Below, piece after piece: positions 6,189-17,051 of a stretch of DNA of 27,043 nt. Numbering within the stretch: the first letter of the stretch is position 1; every line of letters starts with the position of its first letter. The stretch covers positions 1 through 27,043 of IMG/VR virus record IMGVR_UViG_3300025671_000412. One strand, written 5' to 3'. This stretch comes from a virus. The notes beneath the pieces were generated by a model, which saw only the letters and a list, made by a program, of their open reading frames with translations, did not search any database and had not been told where the DNA came from. A program made the position numbers and the translations under genes.

Positions 6189-6189
<1 letters not shown>
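4912..6189 (-). CDS. Tail fibre protein 3, without adaptor domain
   Basis: This 425-residue, Gly/Ser/Thr/Asn-rich beta-structured protein has fibre repeats of the type [18 protein letters not shown] and RLDASGNLLVGTT (residues 15-185). A distinct C-terminal part (about 310-425) begins NHLDDYEEGTWTPT, a motif common at the start of terminal fibre domains. It lacks the T7-type N-terminal adaptor seen in the two upstream fibres. It starts in a region matching the module [18 protein letters not shown], which is also present inside fibre 2. It therefore may attach to fibre 2 rather than to the tail, or be a duplicated distal segment. Its ATG overlaps the fibre 2 stop (TAATG), with GGAG upstream. 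Confidence 0.8.
6085..6147. repeat. Duplicated fibre module, copy in fibre 3
   Basis: This 63-nt stretch encodes the 21 residues from DLTVDTNTL through RVGIG. It matches 7749-7811 in fibre 2 at roughly 54 of 63 bases (counted by eye), and 20 of 21 residues are identical. It points to a past duplication or recombination between fibre genes. Confidence 0.75.
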
Positions 6190-9095
<2,906 letters not shown>

Positions 9096-9101
9096 CTAAT
9101 C

Positions 9102-10424
9102 CTAAGTCTTGATGATGTAATTCAAAATAAATGTTGGCTGCACAATGTTGTGGGCGGAGCCCGAGCCAGTATTCGCAAGGCTGGCAGTGTGAGGTGTGCT
9201 TAAGCCTTGAGTTGTTCCTGTTTCCGTTATGGTCTCAACATTTGTCGGGGTCGTGTAAGAAAGTCCAGAAGCACTTGTGCCGTTGCTGCCAGTTCCCTGT
9301 ATTCCATAAACGGTCACGCTATTAACTGTGTGCGTGTGCGTTGGCATCTGCGCCGTAGTCAGCGTATGCGTTTCAGAGCCGCCGCTGTCACCCAGCGTGT
9401 CGCCGTTCAGTCCACCAGATTGGTCTGTCAGCCTATTTGCGCTGGCTCCGCCCATGTCGTCCTTGCCAGCAATAACACGGCCCCGCAAGTCCGGCAGATT
9501 AAAGGTGGTGCTGCCATCGCCAGAGCCGTAAGTCGTGCCAATAGCCGTAAACAAGTCCACATAAGTTACACGGCTAACAGCTTGTCCGTAACAAAACAGC
9601 CAGCCAGTAGGTGCGCTGCTGCCAGCATACGGGGTCAGGGAGCCAGTTGGGGTCAGCAATGTCTTTAATGCTTCAGCCACCTTTGCCGCAGTTACCGCAC
9701 CATCAGCAATTTGGTCTGTATTTACAGCGTCATCCGCCAGCTTGGCATTGGTAACTGCGTCATCATCAATGTTTGCTGTAGCCACGGTTGCCTGTGTTGC
9801 CAGTGAGCCAAGGCCCAGCGTGTTACGCATTGTTGCCGCATCTATGTCATCAAGCAAAGTTTCCGCAAAGGCAGATGCAACAACATCGCTGCTTGTCCCA
9901 GCAGTAACAGAAACGCTACCATCGGAGCCAAAAGCTAAGTATTTGTTTGCCCGGTCAACAGAGTTTGGAATAGCCGTATTAGCCGGGTCAGATTCCGGGA
10001 ACACAACAGACCGGTCAACACGCTCGTTAATCTGCTGGGCAATAAATGTCAGCCTGTCCAGCGCGTCCTCGTGGGCCTCTGCCGGGAACGGGTCATTTGG
10101 TGTATAGTCTGTGGTCTGCGTCAAAGGCAGGTCACGCTTCAGCAGAACAGTCTCGCCTGTCTGTGGCCGGTAATCTGTGGTGCTGTAATGTGCATCCGCT
10201 GGATTGCCAGTGTCATACTTGAACAGCACAGTGCCACCAGAGTCATTGTCAATCCCGGTAATCACATAATTGTTGGTGGACTCCTCGGCTTCCGCAGCCG
10301 TTGCATCTGTGCGGATGATGACTTTCAATTCGCTGGCGGCAGTAATCTTGAACCCATAAGTAAACTCGTGGGTGGAACCATCGCCGGAGTAGCTATTTTT
10401 TGTGGTCGTTGAACTAACAGTCAT
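9102..10424 (-). CDS. Tail fibre protein 1 with collar domain
   Basis: This 440-residue protein shares the T7-type adaptor (residues 1 to about 150, with [18 protein letters not shown]) with fibre 2. A helical linker follows (DDAVTNAKLADDAVNTDQIA, repeated short helices). The phage tail collar domain is at about 265-340 (PYAGSSAPTGWLFCYGQAVS, then TTFNLPDLRGRVIAGKD), and the histidine-rich end has THTLTTAQMPTHTHTV, HTASL and a distal VQPTFILNYIIKT. The HTHT motifs in such tips commonly bind metal. It is likely a short tail fibre or tail tip fibre that binds host surface. AAGGAG lies 6 nt before the ATG. Confidence 0.88.
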   Translation of the reverse strand: MTVSSTTTKNSYSGDGSTHEFTYGFKITAASELKVIIRTDATAAEAEESTNNYVITGIDNDSGGTVLFKYDTGNPADAHYSTTDYRPQTGETVLLKRDLPLTQTTDYTPNDPFPAEAHEDALDRLTFIAQQINERVDRSVVFPESDPANTAIPNSVDRANKYLAFGSDGSVSVTAGTSSDVVASAFAETLLDDIDAATMRNTLGLGSLATQATVATANIDDDAVTNAKLADDAVNTDQIADGAVTAAKVAEALKTLLTPTGSLTPYAGSSAPTGWLFCYGQAVSRVTYVDLFTAIGTTYGSGDGSTTFNLPDLRGRVIAGKDDMGGASANRLTDQSGGLNGDTLGDSGGSETHTLTTAQMPTHTHTVNSVTVYGIQGTGSNGTSASGLSYTTPTNVETITETGTTQGLSTPHTASLANTGSGSAHNIVQPTFILNYIIKT

Positions 10425-10426
10425 CT

Positions 10427-10441
10427 AAGGCTCCTTGCCTT
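10427..10441 (-). promoter_or_regulatory. Small hairpin presenting the ribosome site of fibre 1
   Basis: In the leftward RNA, AAGGC and GCCTT can form a 5-bp stem around AAGGA, with the AAGGAG ribosome site of fibre 1 spanning loop and stem. It may tune fibre translation. It is short and could be chance. Confidence 0.25.
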
Positions 10442-10478
10442 TTCTTTATACACGATTCCGGGCATCATAAAAAGCCCG

Positions 10479-13400
10479 CTACTGTTCTGTAATCCGTGCT
10501 TGCTCTGGCAATCCCTCAACCATTGTATTCAAAACATTCTTGATTCCGATTGCGTTTTGAAATGGCAGAAGCGAATTAAGTGCGCGTTGTTGGCCGCGAG
10601 ACCATTGGTATTCTGGGTTTAACAAAGCTCTGCTTCCGCCCTGTATTGTTTTTCCGGTTGTGTCAAGCAAGTCAAAAACCGGGTTTCCAGCTATAAAGCT
10701 GGTGGCAAGGCCGGTTGAGCGTTTATAAGCAAATATTGGCTCTTGGCCTGTTGCCCACATAACTGTGTCAAATCCGCCCGGAAGAAGTGCCGCCCAAGAA
10801 CTCCGCACAAATGCTGCTTTTCCTATTTCTTCAACAGAAAGGCGTTCGTTCAAAAACTTTTGTTTGTCGTCCCGACCAATCGCATTTACATGAGTTTGCA
10901 AAACATACGCAGTAGCACCATAGAAGGTTGACCACATCATAGCTTGGTAGGCAGCAAAGTCATTTCTTTTGATGTTGTGCAAAAATTGTTTGGAATGGGA
11001 CACAAGCATGAACGCACGGAATTGCGTAAGTATTTTGCCCATTGTGCTTGTCATGTGAATATTCAGATTGCCGACATCATTTTGCTGGATGCTTTGTCTT
11101 GTCCACCGAGCTATTGCATAAGAAAAAGCATCCCTTGCTTCTATGTCAGTCCATGCCTCCATATTTATAGACCTAACCTTCCGGCTGCGAGAAAACATAG
11201 ATGGATTGGTTACTGTGTTCTGCTTAATCATTGTGACCACACGGGGCCACATTTCTTCATCCAACCCCAAGTTAGCCAAACGAGACTTGATGTCTTGCTC
11301 AAGCGTTGTATTGCCAAGCTTTTTCATTCTGGTTTTTTTAAGTCCAGAAGCCAGGTCAACAAGGGACTGAACCGCAACCTTGCCCGCGGTGCGCTCAAAA
11401 ATAACTGTCAGGGGTGCAAGACCAGACAAATCGGCGGTCATGCGTTTTGCCACACTCATTGTGTTGATGGCGCGGTCAATAAAATCACCTTTGCCAAGGC
11501 TGTATAAATCCTCAACGCTATATTTATTCATAGATTGCTGAGTTCTTCTGTCAACGCCAGGCGCAACAAACGCCTCTAAGTCACGCGCAACATCATCCTG
11601 CAAGTCACCATTGGCTGCTCGTTTAATCATGTTTTTCCAGTCAGGCATCACACGAAGCAGGGCCATAGTGCCATCTATTGAAACCGCGTTGCCCAATTCA
11701 GAAATCTGTGCAAATCCAACCTGGTTCATAACCCTTATGAAGTTGTAGTCCATAAGCAAACGCGTGATTCTGTTGAGGTCGCTGGTAGGGTCGCCAATTA
11801 AGGGAGATGGGCGGCCAGAAATCAAAGCATACAACACATCCAGTTTTTGTATGTCTTTTTCTGCCTGCTTGTTGTTACCTATTTCATCACCAGCGGCGCG
11901 AATGTCCTTCTTAATGGCTTCAAAATCACCATCTAAAAATATGCCCTTTTTAGCCAATGCAATTCGGCCCTGCATTTGATTGATGTAGGCATTTACCACC
12001 GCTTCAGTGTCACGCTCCATCAGGTCTTTGATGTGCAAGGTTTTGCCATTTTTCTCTATGGCTGCGCTCATGTCAAAGTTAAGTCTGCGCCGCGCCCTTG
12101 GTGAAACGCCTTCACGCTTAAAATCCAACAAGGAAACAACGCGGTCTATTTCATCTGCGGAAATGTCTTCAAACTCCTCCCTCAAAATGTCACGCAATGC
12201 CTCTTTGTTTGATGTGCTGAATATACGCGCCATTCCAGAGTCAATCCCAACCTGTCTTTGGCGTATTTTTCTGGACATTCTTTTGGCTATTGATTCGGCT
12301 ATGTCATCCGTCATTTGCGGATTGGCATTTAATAGGGAGGTTTTTAACAGACCAATTATTTCTGGCGCACCAAACCCGTTTTTTTGCGCTGTCTCAAACC
12401 TGTAACCATCCCAAAGGTGGCTAAAATATGTCGGATTGTCAGGTATTTCATCAAAGCCTTTTACACCAGCGCGGCGGGCATCTTCCAGCATGTTCTTAAA
12501 TATTTTGCGAACATCATTGGCGGCAGCTATAACATGCGGGTTTGCGGTTGAGCCGGGCAATTCAATTTCATCTGCCACAAGCTGACCAAACTCCGAACGC
12601 CGCTTTTCCATTTTGCGGCCAACCAAGCCAATGCCGCTTTCCTTTGCCCAATTTTCATAGTTCGGGTCGTATGATTTATAAAATGAATTCGTAACAGTTT
12701 TGGTTCCAACTGTTTTCATTAAGTCGGCTGTAATTTCACCCGGATTTACAGCGTCTTCTCCCAACATGTTTGCTACTTTGCGGCTAATTCCAATCGGAGA
12801 GCTTTTGAGTTGGCCAACCATGTCAAAGCGAACCTTGCCAAAATCTGCCATAGGCTCGTAATCAGCTTCGTCAATTTTCTCTTGTATGCCGCGCCTAATC
12901 TCTATGTCCTGTGATGGGCGAGACATTGGGTTTTCCATTGCGCCAACGCCAGTGTCAATGTTTCGGGCCGCCATAGCTTCATTTACATCCGCCACCTGCG
13001 CCTGATTCACATCACGCTGAACCTTGAAAAATGCTTCCTTGTAGCGGTCGGCAGATGTTTTGCCAAAAATGCTTCCAGCCGCGCCGCCAAGAATAAAGCC
13101 ACCACCCGCCGCATACAAAATGTCATACGGGTCTTTCATTGAATTTTGTGAAACTAAGTAGCTTTCAATCGCTGCGGCTGACGCAGAGCTTGCGGTCGCG
13201 CCCCTAAATGCCCTACCAAGTCTGGTCGCCTTTGCTCCCCAAATCGCAGGTGCAGCTACCCCTTCTGTTGCAACAGTGGCCGCAATGGCCGGAACATCCA
13301 AGGTTGCCGCTGCAATCTGCAACCCAATTCCGCCCCAGCCATATTTGGCAAGTGTCTCTTGGTTCTTTAGAGAGTCCAACGCTCTTTCACGGAGCTTTTG

Positions 13401-13688
13401 GGCGTGAGCCAGGCTAACGGCATCAGCAATAAAATCCTGCTTGTCGTCCGGTATTCCTTCGGTTAGCTCCTCAACAAGCTCTGGCGTTAGGTCAAACTTT
13501 TCATCTGGCTCAAATTGCTCCAAGCCATTGAAAATCCAAGACATTGTGTTTTCTTCGGCAAAGGCTGCATCCAAAGCCTGGCCAAATGTTACCTTTTCAC
13601 GCTCTTTTTGGTATTCTTGTTCGGCCCTTTTTTCTTCCAAAAGGCTGATTGGGCGTTGAACTTGAACTTCCTCTGAGTTAATTGCCAC
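10479..13688 (-). CDS. Internal virion protein, T7 gp16-like ejection protein
   Basis: This 1069-residue protein is the largest in the window and is placed where T7 encodes gp16, the inner core protein that crosses the host envelope during DNA ejection. It has a charged N-terminus, hydrophobic glycine/alanine stretches near residues 140-220 (IGLQIAAATLDVPAIAATVA; AAGGGFILGGAAGSIFG) that could insert in membrane, and a long helical body. I see no SLT-type transglycosylase motif at the N-terminus, unlike T7 gp16. GTG 13688 is chosen over ATG 13709 because AAGAGGT lies 7 nt before the GTG and nothing similar precedes the ATG. It then overlaps the gp15-like gene by 11 nt. A weak inverted repeat (CGGGC/GCCCG, 10459-10478) follows its stop. 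Confidence 0.8.
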   Translation of the reverse strand: MAINSEEVQVQRPISLLEEKRAEQEYQKEREKVTFGQALDAAFAEENTMSWIFNGLEQFEPDEKFDLTPELVEELTEGIPDDKQDFIADAVSLAHAQKLRERALDSLKNQETLAKYGWGGIGLQIAAATLDVPAIAATVATEGVAAPAIWGAKATRLGRAFRGATASSASAAAIESYLVSQNSMKDPYDILYAAGGGFILGGAAGSIFGKTSADRYKEAFFKVQRDVNQAQVADVNEAMAARNIDTGVGAMENPMSRPSQDIEIRRGIQEKIDEADYEPMADFGKVRFDMVGQLKSSPIGISRKVANMLGEDAVNPGEITADLMKTVGTKTVTNSFYKSYDPNYENWAKESGIGLVGRKMEKRRSEFGQLVADEIELPGSTANPHVIAAANDVRKIFKNMLEDARRAGVKGFDEIPDNPTYFSHLWDGYRFETAQKNGFGAPEIIGLLKTSLLNANPQMTDDIAESIAKRMSRKIRQRQVGIDSGMARIFSTSNKEALRDILREEFEDISADEIDRVVSLLDFKREGVSPRARRRLNFDMSAAIEKNGKTLHIKDLMERDTEAVVNAYINQMQGRIALAKKGIFLDGDFEAIKKDIRAAGDEIGNNKQAEKDIQKLDVLYALISGRPSPLIGDPTSDLNRITRLLMDYNFIRVMNQVGFAQISELGNAVSIDGTMALLRVMPDWKNMIKRAANGDLQDDVARDLEAFVAPGVDRRTQQSMNKYSVEDLYSLGKGDFIDRAINTMSVAKRMTADLSGLAPLTVIFERTAGKVAVQSLVDLASGLKKTRMKKLGNTTLEQDIKSRLANLGLDEEMWPRVVTMIKQNTVTNPSMFSRSRKVRSINMEAWTDIEARDAFSYAIARWTRQSIQQNDVGNLNIHMTSTMGKILTQFRAFMLVSHSKQFLHNIKRNDFAAYQAMMWSTFYGATAYVLQTHVNAIGRDDKQKFLNERLSVEEIGKAAFVRSSWAALLPGGFDTVMWATGQEPIFAYKRSTGLATSFIAGNPVFDLLDTTGKTIQGGSRALLNPEYQWSRGQQRALNSLLPFQNAIGIKNVLNTMVEGLPEQARITEQ

Positions 13689-16179
13689 TTTGCAACCTCT
13701 TGCTTTCATTTAGAAGCTGTGTGATTGACTCCGCTTCGTCCAGCAGTCTTTGTCTTTCTGCTGCTGCGGCTTGCGCTGCGGCCTCGCCTTGCTCTCGCCT
13801 AATTTTTGCCAGATTTGCACCAGTCAACTCACCGGCTCTACGGCGCAACTCCTGCGCCTCACCAATCAGTTTGTCTTCTTCCGTCAGGCCGCGTTTCTCA
13901 AGATTTTCCTGTATGATTGCATCAACCTGTGTTTTTCTGTCACCGGCCATAAGACCCTGCAAATCATCAAGCGTGTAAATTGAGTCAATCCCCGTTGTTG
14001 CGGGCATGCCATTTATGAGTATTTGCCACTGGTCAACACGGCCCGGAAACGGAACAAGAGAAACATTGTCATCTTCATCCAATACAACTTCGTCATCGCC
14101 GTATTTTTCAGTAAAGTTTTTGGCTGCCAAATCCACCATTCTGCGCAGGTCATCGTCCTTTGGGTAGAATGGAAAGTTCTTGCGGCGAGGTATAAGCTGT
14201 CCACGAAGATTTATGTGCGTGTCCTGTATGGATGTCATGGCCGCAGACACAGCTTCTTCCGCACTCATGGTTCCCATACGAATGTAAATTTTTGACAAGT
14301 CTTCCACCTTTTGATGGATTGAAACGCGGTTGTCCACACGCTCTCCAGAGATGGTTATGCCAAAAATTGTTGTAACGGAATTGTCCAATATTTCATCAAC
14401 GGCACTTTTTACTGTTGAATATTTTGCATTTACATCAACGCCGGTTTGAAAAGCCCTGTTGACCCTTGTTATTGCATCTGATGTTTCAACCCCGACAGAC
14501 TCAAGAGCAAGGACGGAATCAAAGAAGGCCCGCGATGTTTCATCAGTGTGGTTGTTCAAAACGCCCTTGCCACGAACCTTTAGCTGGCGGTAAAGCTCAA
14601 GCCCTTGAGAGACAGCATTTATGTCAGGGGTTGCTCCTAAGCCTTCTGTGGCAGCACCATCAACAACGCCCTTGAAAGGTTGGTAGGTTACATTATTTTG
14701 CTCAAGAATCTCCATTTGTTGCGGTAGGCTTTGTCCACTCATAGCCTGATTCAAAATTTGCGTTTCTTCTGTTTTGCTATAAAAGCCTGACTGATTGTCG
14801 TATGTGCCATTAAATAACGAGGTAACACCTACGCTTATTTTGGCTTGCTCTTGCCTTTTGCCCTCAATTTCAACCCTTGTTTGGGCAACCGATTTGAGGA
14901 TTGAATTTGATGCAGTCCCCACAGAGCCAGCGTTCTGTGACAGAGATGGCCTACCCATAAAACTTTCATTAACAAGCGACTCTGCCAAATTGGCAAAGGC
15001 GGTGGCAGTCTCAAACTCTCCATTGGCGTAAGCTATTTTTGACTGTGCCTCAAACAGCCTAGCTCCACCAAGTATTGCCGCATCCGCTTCCTCTTTGTTC
15101 GCCGCATCCGTCATTGCAGTAGTTGCAATGGCCATTACTCCATCTGCACCAGCTTCTTCAAAGGCATTGGTCATGTCAGCAATAATGCCAGCACGAACCC
15201 CGTCATTAAATTCTTTGGCGGCGGTGCGGGCCACACTTGCAATTTGCCGCCGCAGTCTGATGGGCATGTTTTGCACAGAAAAAGACAGTTCTTCACCGCT
15301 TTCTCTTGTAATAGAAAAATCCTCACCTGCATCATACCCTGACGCAATCTGGGCGGCTTCATCCGCAGAGGGGGTCAACTCTGTGATTGTCTCAAGGGTG
15401 GAATCATACAACTCTTGGCCAAGCCTTGCTTTTGTTGTATTGCGAAGATTTTTAGCTTGTAACAATTTTGCCGGAGGAATTGTTGGGTCGTCCTTCAAAG
15501 CATTGTAAGCCTCATCTGCCTCCGCTGGAGTTGTGGCTGATGTAAAAGAAAGATTTGCTCTGTCCAACTTTACTTGGAGTTCGTATGATTGCGGTGTGTA
15601 TGACAGCTTTCTGTTTTCGGCTTGAGCGTTAGCAAATGTTGAAGCCACATCAGTTTGGGCTTTTTGGTATTGTGGTGATTCCGGCGAAAAGACCCTAAGA
15701 GTTTCCAGGCTGGATTGCAGAAACATATTGTCCGTTTCTGTTGCCCGCTTTGTTGCCCTGTTAAAAGCGTTCAATTTTGCATCAAAGTTTCTTTGGGCAA
15801 AGATGTTGTTCACCTCGCCAAGAACAAGTGACTTTCTCCTTTCAGAGTAACCCTTCCCATCAAGTCTTTGTATATATTCGTCCCTATGCCGCTGAAAGTT
15901 TTGTTCAGCCTCTTGTGTGGACAAACTTTGGTCTTCCATTAATTTTGTGGCAAAGTAATCTTTGGCAGCAAGCTGTTCTTCAGCAAGTATAGTTTTGTCC
16001 TCTCTTGCCCTTTCTTGCATACCGAACTGAAAGGCAATGTTGCCCGCCCTCTCCCCAAACTGCGAAAGTGCGCGCCCAGGAGCAGTAAATGCGCTTACAT
16101 CTGCTCGGCGAGAAAGCTGACCAGTTGCCATCTGCACAGACGGGCCTAGCCCGCGATTATATAATGGTATTCTCGGCAT
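13678..16179 (-). CDS. Internal virion protein, T7 gp15-like
   Basis: This 833-residue, mainly helical protein, rich in Ala, Glu and Gln, begins MPRIPLYNRGLGPSVQMATG followed by LSRRADVSAFTAPGRALSQF, a start typical of large internal or ejection proteins next to gp14-like genes. The charged C-terminus (AAQAAAAERQRLLDEAESIT) looks like coiled coil. By position it corresponds to T7 gp15, a core protein ejected into the host. No enzyme motif was seen. GGAG lies 6 nt before the ATG, and it follows the gp14-like gene with a 3-nt gap. Confidence 0.78.
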   Translation of the reverse strand: MPRIPLYNRGLGPSVQMATGQLSRRADVSAFTAPGRALSQFGERAGNIAFQFGMQERAREDKTILAEEQLAAKDYFATKLMEDQSLSTQEAEQNFQRHRDEYIQRLDGKGYSERRKSLVLGEVNNIFAQRNFDAKLNAFNRATKRATETDNMFLQSSLETLRVFSPESPQYQKAQTDVASTFANAQAENRKLSYTPQSYELQVKLDRANLSFTSATTPAEADEAYNALKDDPTIPPAKLLQAKNLRNTTKARLGQELYDSTLETITELTPSADEAAQIASGYDAGEDFSITRESGEELSFSVQNMPIRLRRQIASVARTAAKEFNDGVRAGIIADMTNAFEEAGADGVMAIATTAMTDAANKEEADAAILGGARLFEAQSKIAYANGEFETATAFANLAESLVNESFMGRPSLSQNAGSVGTASNSILKSVAQTRVEIEGKRQEQAKISVGVTSLFNGTYDNQSGFYSKTEETQILNQAMSGQSLPQQMEILEQNNVTYQPFKGVVDGAATEGLGATPDINAVSQGLELYRQLKVRGKGVLNNHTDETSRAFFDSVLALESVGVETSDAITRVNRAFQTGVDVNAKYSTVKSAVDEILDNSVTTIFGITISGERVDNRVSIHQKVEDLSKIYIRMGTMSAEEAVSAAMTSIQDTHINLRGQLIPRRKNFPFYPKDDDLRRMVDLAAKNFTEKYGDDEVVLDEDDNVSLVPFPGRVDQWQILINGMPATTGIDSIYTLDDLQGLMAGDRKTQVDAIIQENLEKRGLTEEDKLIGEAQELRRRAGELTGANLAKIRREQGEAAAQAAAAERQRLLDEAESITQLLNESKRLQSGN
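13695..13701 (-). promoter_or_regulatory. Ribosome binding site deciding the GTG start of the gp16-like gene
   Basis: AAGAGGT on the - strand lies 7 nt before GTG 13688 and inside the gp15-like coding end. The competing upstream ATG at 13709 has only CACAGCTTCTAA before it, so the GTG is the better start. Confidence 0.6.
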
Positions 16180-16182
16180 TTA

Positions 16183-16629
16183 CTACTCCAAAAGCTGCGC
16201 TGTCTGGTAGGCAGAACCAAGCAGTGATGTGTATGATTGCGTTCTTAATGCGCTTGCTCTAGCCCTTCCTTCTGCGCGGGTCAATTCAGCATTTACCTCT
16301 GCCGCTGTCTTTGCTATGTCGGCACTATATTGTATGCGAAGCGCATCCAGTTCGGTGTTAAAATATGTGTCAGCCAATGCTTGCAACGGGCTGCCGGACA
16401 TTTCTATTCCAGAAGCAGCTGTAGCAACCCTTTGTGTTGCAGCAAGTCTTTTTGAGTTTTTCCTAAGGATTGCTTCTTCTGCTACCTTTTGTCTGGCAAC
16501 AAGAACTGCCTCGTTCTCTGCTACTTTTGCATTGTATTCAGAAACAGCTTCGGCTGCACGGGCTGCTTTTTGCTGCCCAAGAAAACTGGTTACAGTCCCT
16601 ATTGCAGAAAGTGCGGTTAAAAAACTCAT
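16183..16629 (-). CDS. Internal virion protein, T7 gp14-like
   Basis: This 148-residue protein has a hydrophobic N-terminus (MSFLTALSAIGTVTSFLGQQ) and a long Ala-rich helix (KAARAAEAVSEYNAKVAENE and on to QRVATAASGIEMSGSPLQAL). The AASGIEMSGSP motif recurs in gp14-like internal proteins that form the outer-membrane channel of the ejectosome. Its start shares a base with the upstream stop (TGATG). Function is assigned from order, size and motif. Confidence 0.8.
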   Translation of the reverse strand: MSFLTALSAIGTVTSFLGQQKAARAAEAVSEYNAKVAENEAVLVARQKVAEEAILRKNSKRLAATQRVATAASGIEMSGSPLQALADTYFNTELDALRIQYSADIAKTAAEVNAELTRAEGRARASALRTQSYTSLLGSAYQTAQLLE

Positions 16630-17051
16630 CAGCTTACCCTTGCATACCTATAATAATCGGAGCCATCCAAGCCATACGCTCTCATAACACCTTCCTCATC
16701 AAACCCCATCCACTCCGCAAAGCGAACAGCAACATCATCAACAACACTAACGCTGGCTTGCACACGCCTGATTTTGTTGTCTCTGATTATAGCATCAAGC
16801 CCACGCTTTGAATACCTAGCCACCAACAGCGGTATGTCATACCCACGCGAACCCATCAAAAACCATCCTTCTGCCACACCATGCCACATCAAATGAACGC
16901 CTCCTATGGCAACAATGTGTGGCCCCTGCCAAAGTGCAAAGCCCCGTATGTCTCTGTTCTTAGTAAAGGCAACACGAGCCTCCGGGGTCATTACATAATT
17001 TAACTCAACCTCTAAAATGTCCTGCTCTTGAACAGGCTGCAAGTTAAGCAT
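16629..17051 (-). CDS. T7 gp13-like protein with GNAT acetyltransferase fold
   Basis: This protein of about 140 residues resembles the internal virion protein A (gp13) group, which carries a GNAT-like domain: DIRGFALWQGPHIVAIGGVH corresponds to the beta-strand core, and RRVQASVSVVDDVAVRFAEW then MGFDEEGVMRAYG to the C-terminal GNAT motif (a neighbour-strand plus GF-x-EEG). Whether it still binds acetyl-CoA is unclear, since the usual Q/RxxGxG/A loop is not evident. In T7, gp13 is needed for morphogenesis. It overlaps the tail tubular B stop by 8 nt. A TTG at 17054 lies one codon upstream and is better spaced from the AGGAG, so the start is ambiguous by one residue. Confidence 0.7.
   Translation of the reverse strand: MLNLQPVQEQDILEVELNYVMTPEARVAFTKNRDIRGFALWQGPHIVAIGGVHLMWHGVAEGWFLMGSRGYDIPLLVARYSKRGLDAIIRDNKIRRVQASVSVVDDVAVRFAEWMGFDEEGVMRAYGLDGSDYYRYARVS

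Noticed and set aside
10459-10478. CGGGC/GCCCG inverted repeat after the gp16-like gene as a terminator
   Set aside because: Only 5 bp with a 10-nt loop and no U-run after the stem in the leftward direction; too weak to call as a feature.
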